Shown here piece after piece: positions 54,421-64,000 of a stretch of DNA of 64,000 nt. A program made the translations under genes and the position numbers. The notes beneath the pieces are model-generated. The model saw only the letters and a list, made by a program, of their open reading frames with translations. It was not told the DNA's origin and did no database searches. Position 1 is the stretch's first letter, and every line of letters starts with the position of its first letter. This stretch comes from Aphelenchoides besseyi (Eukaryota; Nematoda; Chromadorea; Rhabditida; Aphelenchoididae), in assembly GCA_024699855.1 (NCBI GenBank), contig JAMPIQ010000001.1, forward strand, positions 4,650,001 to 4,714,000. Reading direction: 5' to 3'.

Positions 54421-57400
54421 TCACAAAATTAGCATATTCATTGCTACCACTAGGTAGACTTTCGACCAACAACACTTCCGCCTCGAACTCGATGGCTAAT
54501 GTTTTTGATCTTGTTTGTTAGCATAATACGCAAACAAGTTTAATGGCTCAAACTTTTGCGTTAAATCGTCGTACATTATTCATCAGTCGCCTCCGCTCGT
54601 TCAGACGGGTGTTTATCTCCAAGTCATCGTCAATCTTCGCGGCTTATCGTGCAATTAGCCTTCTGGAGCGGGTTAAAACGTTCTGCTCGCAGCAGTTTGG
54701 CGTGGGAACGACGATATTTTGAATAGCACGCTGGGAAGTGAGTAAACCTCGTAGGTTGAATTTTTAGCACAACTTTCGTTCTTGTTTGATTCCAAGTGAA
54801 ACTTGTAGTTCTAACAATGAACAGTGCTTCTAAATTTAAAATTCGAACTTTAAACCAAAGATCTTGTGTGTCTTCAACAAGTTACGTGTTTCTTTGCTTC
54901 CTTTCACTTCAACGACCAATGTGCCGTTTGATTGCCAAATGTCCGGCTTCTGGCCGCAACCAAATGGACCGGAATGCCAAAGTGAACATGAAAATAAACA
55001 CCTTTTGAGATTGAATTTCTTCTGTACCTTCGTATCGTTAAGCTTTCGGCTAGTCGATTTGTTATTCCGAATGAAAAATAAGTTTTGCTGTTTACTTCTT
55101 GTTGATTTCTAAGAGTCGTTGGTTTCAGATTTGGTGTTTTGGGTTTAAAAACTCATTCTCCTTAAACTCATGTGCCCGCAAGTTTATTACTCTCGTGGGT
55201 ATAGTGGAGTCATTTTGGCGAATATCCCCATTCCCTTACGTTTCAAACTTGCAGTATAGAAATTCTAAATGAGTCGAAGTAATTTGAGGACAAGCCACGG
55301 AAATCCGCCTGAAACTCGAGAAATCCAATTATTCATGACTTTGCAATTATTTCCATCTACTTCAGTGCTCTCATTGTGTTACCTTAGGATTGCGTGTTCG
55401 TTTGGAGATTATAACTTTGTTTTTGAATATCTGCACACAAATATATCCTCGCGTGACCACCGTTCTATAAACCGGAAACAACTGATGAGTAAAAACAAAC
55501 ATGAATTGACGTAAATACAAAGTCTAATGACGTTAAATTTCAATTAACTTCAACGTGTTTGTATTAGCTTATAGCAGTTTTTGAAAGCATAATTATAGGT
55601 AATTACTGTAAAAGTAACAATTACTGAAGAGAATGTAAACAACGATCGTGCGAACATAATCAGCGTTCTGGATACAATGAGCCAACTTTTGTGAAACTAT
55701 CAGCTCCGTTTGGTCAAAGTCGGGGACCCGGAAACATTGAACGGAATTAAAGTGGGCGGTTCGTCTTTCTATGGTCTCGTTTATTCCGAATCAACGGACC
55801 AAACATATTTTGTCGGTTTTCGTAATCAGGTTACATTGGACTGCAGATCCTTTTTCATCTAATTGGATTTTCCGGCGTGCTTATGAGGTTAGTTGAGCTG
55901 TTTGCGGATTTAATCTTCTGCATCTTTTTGTGTTGAAAACACTTCGCATTTTGGTTCTTTAACTTTTGAGCTATCATTTAGGAAACACGCTAACAAGCTC
56001 TAAAATAATTGTTGCATTAATGTATTATCATTTTTAGCATTTGACTCCGATTTCACGTCGGTAATTAGTGGGCGTGGTTAACTCGTGCGGAATGTTCAAA
56101 CGTCTTGGCGACAAAAGTCTGCCCAAATACCTCAAATTTGCTGCTACTGAGTGTTTGATTCGTCAATTCCAATCGTGTACTATAACCGCAAATTCTGGTA
56201 GGTTTCTACTGAACGTTCTTCTAATAAGCACTTCTCTTGCTCTTTCCGTTAAACTCGTAAAATTTCACCTTTTGTTTGAGTCGAGTGCTGTCTATTTCGT
56301 TCGTTCTTGTCAATTACACACGTACGAAATTGCCAACAGCAAGAGCTCAATCCGTTCCGCTAAACAGCTTTCAAAGGCTTAATGATGGCGAAGATGTTTC
56401 GTTTGGTTTAATTATGCGATTTAATCCGTCATCTCAACTTGTGTTTTCGTTTAAATTTAGACTTGTTCTTTCAATCCTAATTAATAATTAGATTTTTAAA
56501 GTACAATCGAAGACTTTTGACCGTTTAATTTCGCTATTCTTTGGCCACTAGTCGAGCGATTTAAGCACGATGTGAATAGGTGGTGGTCCCGTTTACCTTA
56601 CGTTTCCTCGAAGTTCCAAAAATATTCAGATGTTCCGCAAATTTGCCGGCTAATACGTGGAATGCGAACATTTGGACCGTGTGACGGCAATGTTCGTGTT
56701 TACTTGTCTACCTGTGGAGTCTAAAGGTCTTCGAACAGAAGCAAATGCAAATGCTAGGAAAGCCATTAGTCATCAACACAACTTCCGTTCTGTTTGTTGT
56801 TAGCAAACCCAACTGTTTTCGTACTCGTGTAATTAACACGACCGTAGGGACAATCGACTCTTGATGCTCGAATCCTGACTGTTTGAGATTAACAACAGTT
56901 GAATTCTTCTGCGGATTTTGACTGTTCATCTAAGACTAATCCTTTCCAAACATTCGTTATGACCTGCATGTTGTGTGATCATTCCACCCACTTCGCGAAA
57001 ATACAAAGTCGTTATCCGACAGACATCGACGACTTACCGTCGTCACAATTTAATCGCATCAATACTTTTGAGCTCCTTAACAGAACTGATGGATAATAAC
57101 ATTGCTCTAGAGCTTTTATTGCGATTTAACCTATGAAAGTGCGTATTCCTGGATATACGTAGCATTTAGCTACTGTTTAGTTTATCGCAAAAATATCGTG
57201 TCCCATAGACGTCATTGCTTCAATTTGTTCTCAAATAGAGTTTTTCTTAGTACTCAGTTTGTACTTCACATTTCGGTTTCTATCTACGCGAAAAAGTTAT
57301 TCTATGAAATAGCTCAATGCTTCCTTAACTACTTCGTGACCTTTAGAGTTACTTTCGGGTCGGTGACATTGCGGTTTTTGAACGATCAAATTTATATTAG

Positions 57401-58118
57401 ATTTTTGGCCATTAAAATTACTTGGCATCTTAAAATACGAAAAAATTGTGCAGTTGATTGCGACAGTATCTTCTGGTGCTGCCAACTAACTTGTTTTTTT
57501 GGTCAGCAAATGTTTTTATGCGTGTTTTCGATTTGTGATTCCAATTTATATCGTGGGGTATCGATTGCAAACAACACATTTGGTCCTCGATCTTTTGTTC
57601 TTCTGACCTCAACTAAGCCGAGCATTGGTGTTCACGCCTTAACTTCAAAAACACTCGAGTGCGGACTATTTAGCAGGAAAGTTCGTGCTTCTTTGCTGTT
57701 CACCTGTTGAACAGACGAGTTGACCCTTTATTTTACGCATATCAGGAGGTGGAAGTACGACTTTTGCTTTATAACGAATAGCAGAAATGATTTCATTTCC
57801 ACGTTCTGCAAACTTTGTGTAATTGGTCTTAAACGATCCAAATGACATTTGGCACAACGAATCTGCAGGTTCCGATTTTGCATCATTAATTGAACTTGGA
57901 GTTTAAGTTGTCAAGAAAGATTAAAAGTTATTCCGCCATCAGACCACATGTCTTTTATTTGGACTTTGCTCGACGACTGTCGTCCGTTCACTCCTCGCTT
58001 CATCTGGTCGTTAAACTTCAATTACCTTTGTTTATTTCAGGTATTTCAACTAACCGTTGTTCTCTGTCTTTGATTGGAGCTCAGAGTCGTACGTGAATTT
58101 GCGGGTTAAAACCGTTTG
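54421..58118. other. Long gene-poor stretch
   Basis: About 3.7 kb without a supported gene. A coding-like piece at about 55695-55830 (+) reads LRLVKVGDPETLNGIKVGGSSFYGLVYSESTDQTYFVGFRNQ, bounded by AG and GT, and may be a relic exon. On the minus strand near 57700-57880, PADSLCQMSFGSFKTNYTKFAERGNEIISAIRYKAKVVLPPPDMRKIKG is similar in quality. The 170-codon frame at 57198 is Phe-rich, starts without ATG and looks like chance. No tRNA or SL RNA was found. Confidence 0.45.
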
Positions 58119-61100
58119 ATGAGCCGATTTATTCAAATACGCGATCAATACACGAAAGTTTTCGGCCGCCGTTTCCTCAACTCACAGCTTTCTTTTTACA
58201 TCGGTACTTGAATTTCACCATTACAAGAACTAACCTCTTTGTTTAGGTATCTTTCAATTGATCATATGTCTGTGGTCATTGGCTCAGCACGTTTATTCGT
58301 TCGTGGTTTTTGATGCGGTAGGTTTTATATGTTGCGAATACTTTTACCAAATGTTTCTTTCAACGAATTGTCAAGCGAACGAAGCGACTCACAGCTGTTA
58401 GTTGAAATTGAGTAAAATTCAATTACTTTGTTCGTTCGCTTAAATCGAATTCATTAGCTCGTGGGTAGCAGATGTTTTGTGAAACTTCAAAGCATTTGGG
58501 AGTTCAAGAGTAAAACGCTTGTTGTCGTGTTGACAAAAAGCAATTTCAACGTTTCAAAGACCAGCGGAGTAATTGAGTCATTTCTCACAGCAAAGTTCAC
58601 TCATAACACCGATAGAATTGTGTTTGCGTCTGCTTAAAAATCTCTTAATTTTATTGCATTTCATTGTCGAGACTGCGCCTGTGGAAATCGTCTACACACG
58701 AAAAGGATCAGTTTTAATCCGCTGGTCTGACTTCCGCTTCAAGTTCGCTAGTCCAATTATATCTACGCACTAAATTCGTCTTAACGGCTAATCATCTAAG
58801 TCTCAACCGTAGACTGTCAAGGCTCTAAACACAATCTTCAGTTCGTCCGAAAGTTGTTGACTTGAATTTAAAAGCGATGTAAATTGAGACTATTTCAATG
58901 AATTGAGCAGTCGGAGGTGTTGCTGAAAAGTTACGATTCGTATTGACGTCCGTTCCTGCGAACTCAAAAGTCATCTGACACCTTTTGCTACAAAATAATC
59001 TCAACAACAAATACAAATTGCGATGCTAAACTTAAAATTGTGTTTCCGACGAAATCACGATGTGCCATCTGACACGTTGATTGTAGGCGGATTGACGCCG
59101 ATGGACTAAAAGTCGAAAGTTTTCATTTACAGCAATTTGGGCGGAAATCCGTCAATCGAAAGCAACTCAGTTCGTTGGCTTTGATTTACGAAATGACGTC
59201 GTTGAACGTTCAGTTCTAAACATCGAGGGCAGGAACGATTCTTTCGAACTTCAACAGACCGAAAACAACCGAAAGCAGTTGGCTGGAAAGTACCGAATGC
59301 AATCCTTTCGCCTCATTACTGTTATTTAGCATCAAAACTACGAAGATTGGGCCCAGAGTTCTTAGTACAAGTTTGCTAAATCAACAAACTTCTGCTTCGT
59401 TAGACTTTCGATGTAGGAGAGTCAACAAACGTCAAACTTTCACGATGCTATTTGAGTAAACGTCAACAATAAAACAGTGAACGCGAAAATTTAAAAGCCG
59501 CAAACTTGTGAATCGAAAACGTTCAATTTGCCAATTAATACAAAAAAGTTGACTTTCAAACTCTTTGACTCGACATTCAATCAATCAGTTGATTAGACAA
59601 ACTGACGGGTAACTTGAAATATTTTGGTTTCAATTGAAAAGTTTGTTTATTTTTGACTCAATTCAACAAATTGACCCACGAATTCACGACCCAAAAGGCT
59701 TGTGAATGACAGCTAATTGAATCGAACGGAGAAGATTGAATGAGCCGTTTAAGTGGGCGAGGGGTCTCAATTTAGTTTTGAATGCAAGTTCAGAAACACT
59801 GCATTCCGCAGACGAATACGAATGGTTGCACATGATAACATCCATATCAAGTAGTTTTACATGGCTGTTCTTACAATCAAAACCTTTGGAGCTTTAGGCC
59901 TTTGTGTCCTCTGAGATTCCGTTGAAAAGCCTCGACATATCTTTTGTTCTAAAAATTGACAAAATTCATAGGAAAGAAAACGACAAAAAATGTAATAAGA
60001 GATTATTGTTCAGATTCTCTTCTGTGATTTCTCCGATAACTCGACTTTACCGACATTCTTTACCGGTGTTGATGCTATCATCTTCGACATCGGCCTATTC
60101 AACTCATTATGGGGAATCAGCGGCTGCGTTGCACAGCATTTGGACGGCGGTTACGGAAGATTTCTTTGGTGTATCAGTCACACGATTGCGCTTCTCATCA
60201 ATATGCCAATCTCATTCATGAGTAGACCCAAACCCTATTACATGTGGCCGTTGCTTATTCAAGTAAGAGAAGTTTTTAGACTTGAATTCAGTAACCAATT
60301 TCAGCAAAGTGCTTATGGAATTGGATTGTTGATTTTGAGTTTGGCGGCCCTACCACGTATCTTGCCAACCTTTATGGTATCAGTGAAATAACAAGTGTAT
60401 TGATCGAATATGCTTTTAGGGTAAATTGGATAACGCGCCAATTTCAGCGATCCTCACTTATTTTTTTGGCACGATGATTAACTTCTTTTTGGTTAGTGAA
60501 ACTTTGTTCTGACACAAACGAAAGTCTGTATTTCAGTTAGTAGTTTACTGGCACTTCTACTGGCATGTTGAATCGGAGTTTAACAGCGCGAGGAAAGTTC
60601 GAACCGATCGCGTTCAAGAGAGTCATGCTCGTCGAACGAATGCAAATCGAAGATCACCACCAAGCAATGAGGCTCCGAAATTGTTGCAACCAGTCACCAC
60701 AATTCAAACAGCCGCTCATATGCCAATAGCAAACGGGAAATCAACGTCGAAACAAAACGGTGCAATTCGTACAACACCGATTATACCGCAAACCAACGGT
60801 CATGTCCCAAATGGGCGAGCAGCAGCAATTGCAAATGCAATGAGAACTTCACCTCTGCGTCTTCCGAATGGAAATGGACCGATAACTTTACTGCACGATA
60901 GAGATGGAGTATTAAGACGTAGTTCTGCTGCCGATTCACCCATTGACGGTTCATCAATTACGAGTAGTTCGGGATGCTCTTCGAATACTCCACGTCGACA
61001 ATTACCAAATTTGAATTCCGCAATTCCAGTTCAAAACCGAGAGAACGGTCGATCATTTGCCATTCCCACATCTCAACTTTCTACGATATCATTGCCAGTC

Positions 61101-61562
61101 AATCAACGACCAGATACTCGGACAAGAAGTCAACTGGAGTACTCACCGATTCCTAAAATTCGTAACGAAAGTTCAAGACGACCATCGAGTGCGCGAAATG
61201 AAACAGCAAATTGGAGTCCAAACCAAACATATCAATCGATACCCGTTCAACCGGTCGACTTTGATCATTCACCACCGGCTCCACATCTCCGATCAATGCG
61301 ACGATATCAATCGGCTGGAAACTGGCAAAGATACGGTTCTCCATTGATTTACGATAATCGTCGACTTCCCGATGTGGTCGAAAGCGATGTTTTGACTCCA
61401 TCACCGATCACACCGATTGGACCGCAACAAAACGTGATTCCTTTCGGATATCGCAACGATCAATTCGTACCACCACCAGCACCTTTTGTTACTCATCTAC
61501 GAGGTCAGCAAGGAATACAATCAGCCGGCGGCCGACACCACTCGCTTTCAACCGGAATCTGA
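58119..61562 (+). CDS. Multi-TM membrane protein with long Ser/Pro/Asn-rich tail
   Basis: Exons 58119-58203, 58247-58317, 60014-60262, 60306-60376, 60420-60491 and 60537-61562, all in phase. It starts MSRFIQIRDQYTKVFGRRFLNSQL. TMs: FYIGIFQLIICLWSLAQHVYSFVVF, then (after a lumenal loop with CDFSDNSTLPTFFTG) AIIFDIGLFNSLWGISGCVA, FLWCISHTIALLINMPISF, AYGIGLLILSLAALPRILPTFM and ISAILTYFFGTMINFFLLVVYWHFYW. A cytosolic tail of about 325 residues follows, rich in Ser, Pro, Asn, Arg and Gln (TPRRQLPNLNSAIPVQ, YSPIPKIRNESSRRPSSAR). I do not recognise the family. The second intron (58318-60013) is 1,696 nt, the largest in the window. The tail suggests a scaffold for phosphorylation. Confidence 0.75.
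58318..60013 (+). other. 1.7 kb intron
   Basis: All other introns here are 34-170 nt. The content is AT-rich with direct short repeats of GTTGA/TCAAC motifs; no nested gene or transposon is recognised. A large intron near the 5' end could carry enhancers. Confidence 0.6.
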
Positions 61563-61783
61563 GTATTCTAATCGGATATTACGGAACCTTACCGTCCAAT
61601 CATTCGTTCAACAAATTTGGTTAAATCAACTCGAAAACCAACTTCACTATCCGTTTTCGATCTCTTTAGTGCCTTAACATTGTTTCTTTTTATTGTCTCG
61701 TTGTTTGAAAATAAATGTCTACGGAAGGTGTTCGAATTTTATAACAAAAAACAAAACTAACAACAAATAACAAACCAGTGGCA

Positions 61784-62237
61784 TTAAGCTCTCCGACTCG
61801 ACGTTCCCTTGTTGTGCTTCTTGTACGAGCTGCTGAACGTGCTCTCGATTCCAGCAAACAGGTCGGTGATCGTCTTGAATCCGGTCATCAGAATGTCGGC
61901 GGCCGGATAAGTCGAACTTTCGGTTTGAATACGCAGAATCATACGATTCTCCAACGGATGCGTCTCGCCGGCTCCAACGAATTCAACTCCGGGCCTTAAC
62001 AGAGCGAATTGAAAATAGCGAATCGAACTCACATTGGCGCGATGACATGCTTCAACAAATTCGACATCGTATGATCTTCGCCCGTGAATACCACCGTCAG
62101 AACCGTTGGATCTCGATTGTAATCCGCCGGATTCAACTGCAACAAATTGAACGATGAAACTCGAAAATGGAACTCACGATTTCGATTTCCATCGGCAATT
62201 GGACCCGTGGATTCTGTGGCTCGGAAGTTGATGTCAT
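61784..62237 (-). CDS. RNA polymerase I and III subunit AC19 (RPAC2/POLR1D)
   Basis: Three exons: MTSTSEPQNPRVQLPMEIEI, then LNPADYNRDPTVLTVVFTGEDHTMSNLLKHVIAPM, then PGVEFVGAGETHPLENRMILRIQTESSTYPAADILMTGFKTI and a Lys/Ser-rich end. The Rpb11-like domain signature is clear: TxVFxGEDHTxxNLLKxVI, then VEFxGxxxxHPxxxxxxLRIQT. It is about 125 residues, the usual length. With AC40 it forms the alpha-like heterodimer that nucleates assembly of Pol I and Pol III. A long minus-strand frame runs through the first intron and 5' flank but is not the protein. Confidence 0.93.
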
Positions 62238-62444
62238 TGCTGCTGAACTGAAAAGTAATCGACCACAGAGTGTATTGCAAATTGTTAACCGAAGCCAAAA
62301 TTGTCGGAATGATTCGCGCCCTTGGGTTTGCAAAAACACGTCTGAACTTTTGGCCGCCAACTCGGGACTCGACAGCTCGTTTTGGATGCCAGTCCACTTT
62401 TCGTGTTATTGTCCGTTAATTGAAATCAAACTCGGCGTTTCAGA

Positions 62445-63264
62445 ATGACCGACTTGTTGTTGGATACGGCAATTCGCTCATGGGTTTTTGTGCCAATTAT
62501 CGTGACTACGTTTTTAATCGGAATTATTCGCCACTACGCGTATCTTCTGCTTCTGAATAAAAAGAAACCCGATCTCGACGGTGTGAAAGACAGGTATGGA
62601 TTTTGTGCACTAAGCACGTAAACAGTCGATTTCAGTCACTACTTGGCAAAAGCTCGATTGCTACGCGAAAATGGAAAGGTTCTTCCGCCTCAGTCGTTCG
62701 GGATGAGGAAGCAGTTCCTGGCCGAAGAAGAGCATGGTTATTTGCCGAAACGAATCGACAAACAAACAGCACAACCAAATCCGTTGGATCCGTCGATGAT
62801 CAGTGAAATGCTCAAAGGGAACATGGTGAGTTCGTTCGACATGTTCTCGAGAAGGTGCGCCTTTTAGTTGAACATGATTCCGATGATTTTCATTGGCGGG
62901 TGGATCAATTGGACGTTTTCCGGCTTCTTAACCACGAAGGTGAGATTTCGTTTTGTTTTCCGTTGCATTTAGTTTTCAGGTTCCTTTTCCGTTAACTTTA
63001 CGTTTCAAACCGATGCTGCAAAGAGGCGTCGAGTTGGCATCATTAGATGCCGCGTGGGTGTCTTCGGCATCGTGGTATTTTCTGAATGTCTTCGGTCTTC
63101 GTTCGATCTACAATTTGGTTTTGGGCGGCGAGAACGTGGCCGATTCGATGATGGAGGAACACGCCCAAGGAGCCATGAACATGCCTGCTGATCCAAAACA
63201 AGCATTCAAAGCCGAGTGGGAAGCACTTCAACTGTACGCTCATTCGCACAGTTTCCGGCCCTAA
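62445..63264 (+). CDS. EMC3: ER membrane protein complex subunit 3
   Basis: Four exons. [36 protein letters not shown], then [127 protein letters not shown] and a C-terminus ending HSHSFRP. This is EMC3 throughout, a distant Oxa1/YidC relative that forms the insertase core of the EMC with EMC6 and inserts tail-anchored and multi-pass proteins in the ER. The start follows a TTTCAG acceptor by one base. No missing block; about 255 residues, as expected. Confidence 0.95.
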
Positions 63265-63633
63265 AATTAATAATCTTCGTTATGGAGGTTAGAAGATTGA
63301 GAATCTCTATTCTCACAGATGTGCTTTCGTCGTAAATTAAATAAACGAAATTCCTATTAGACGGTTCGTGGAAAAGTTGTTTAAAGAAAGTAAACGCGAT
63401 CGTCCTTCTGATTATTTTTTATCAACCAAGAGCAAAGAACACGCAAAAGTGACCACACGCACCGTCTGTTATTCTTTTTGCTTTGCCGTAAACAAACAAC
63501 GGCCGTCGGGTTGATGGCAAAATTTTTTCTATTTGACATCAATTGAAACATTTCACTCGGAAACTATTTGTTCTTATCATCTACGTGTTTTTGTCGGCTC
63601 AAACGAACTTTGTGGTCATTTTAGAATCGTGAA
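63265..63633. other. Intergenic
   Basis: AATAAA for EMC3 at about 63341, then AT-rich sequence up to a TTTTAG acceptor at 63624, nine bases before the next start. Confidence 0.5.
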
Positions 63634-64000
63634 ATGACGACCATAAACCCATTGGTTTATGTTCTTGTTATGGTGTTCGGATCGAGTTCGTGGCTGAGCA
63701 CAAATTCCGTGTGGTTGGAATTGTCGTTGTTGACTCAGAAGCTGCCCGAAGGATGGTCGTTGCCGTCGTATTTGGCACTTATAGTTCAGGTTTGTGTTTA
63801 TTTGTTTCATTTGCATTCTGGAAATTTAGATTGCATGTGTTGGTCCTTTGATTTACAGTGTGCTGCTCAAAGGAGCGAACATTACGATAAGTGCACCGCC
63901 TGTCATTTTTGTTCTGTTAGCCGTGTGTACGGCTTCTGAATTTCTGTTAGCGTTCTTTTGGAATCGAACATCAGTTGTTTTTGGAGAGAATCGATCGGTC
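63634..64000 (+). CDS. Riboflavin transporter (SLC52/RFT), 5' part only
   Basis: Two exons so far, open at the window edge. MTTINPLVYVLVMVFGSSSWLSTNSVWLELSLLTQKLPEGWSLPSYLALIVQ, then after a 40-nt intron IACVGPLIYSVLLKGANITISAPPVIFVLLAVCTASEFLLAFFW. The block G-S-x-S-W-x-x-x-N-S/G-x-W-x-E-L...LPEGW-x-LPSYL-x-x-x-x-Q-x-A-x-x-G-P-L is the N-terminal fingerprint of eukaryotic riboflavin transporters. They move vitamin B2 across the plasma membrane. The rest, including the remaining TMs, lies outside. Confidence 0.9.

Noticed and set aside
57198..57710. 170-codon + strand frame
   Set aside because: Non-ATG start, Phe/Ser/Cys-rich composition, no splice or domain support; AT-rich DNA can leave such a frame open by chance.

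Overview
The window is nuclear DNA of a nematode. The evidence is genes split by very small introns (mostly 38-50 nt, GT...TTTAG/TTTCAG), trans-splice-type acceptors just upstream of start codons, two spliced-leader (SL) RNA genes closely resembling SL1, and nematode-style families: clustered serpentine receptors, UDP-glycosyltransferase, a spe-8/Fer-like SH2 kinase, nematode aspartic proteases and four-TM paralogue pairs. I cannot name the species. SL1 in the best-known nematodes differs from the copies here at two positions, so this is probably not Caenorhabditis. Exon chains were spliced by eye; spans are reliable, individual junctions are good but not proven.

Layout. 0-10.9 kb: the 3' end of an aspartic protease, a coiled-coil protein, an AKAP7-like 2H phosphoesterase, two tandem four-TM paralogues, a carbohydrate sulfotransferase, an aspartic protease homologue that has lost both catalytic aspartates, and a small membrane protein. 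10.9-13 kb: a decayed class-3 aldehyde dehydrogenase. 13.6-21 kb: five tandem serpentine receptor genes on the + strand. 21.3-31.9 kb: a Cys-rich secreted protein, small secreted or membrane proteins, a UGT, tRNA-Asn, an inverted repeat with tRNA-like arms, a putatively dual-acylated Lys-rich protein, an acidic protein and a flavin monooxygenase. 32-34.9 kb: gene-poor, with broken reading frames and a transposon remnant.

35-44.3 kb: an SH2 tyrosine kinase with one apparent frameshift, an unknown nematode-type gene, a four-TM paralogue pair, a homeobox gene, a PP1-like phosphatase missing several catalytic residues and a TLC-domain protein. 44.3-45.1 kb: a relic of leukotriene-A4-hydrolase-type aminopeptidase and a head-to-head pair of SL RNA genes. 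46.9-48.7 kb: a TBCC-domain protein. 49.5-52 kb: repeat-rich, with the 3' end of a LINE, a possible LTR and a truncated zinc metalloprotease. 52.1-52.6 kb: a gene for a single TBP repeat, followed at once by a candidate divergent SL RNA gene. 54.4-58.1 kb is almost empty. 58.1-61.6 kb: a multi-TM protein with a 1.7 kb intron and a long Ser/Pro-rich tail. 61.8-64 kb: housekeeping genes (Pol I/III subunit AC19, EMC3) and the 5' end of a riboflavin transporter.

There is no single operon-like system. The most notable features are the SL RNA locus plus the candidate variant SL RNA, the half-TBP gene, two pseudoenzymes, and several gene remnants showing active decay. The UGT and FMO fit xenobiotic metabolism. 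The SH2 kinase and PP1-like gene belong to families expanded in the nematode male germline, but expression here is unknown.
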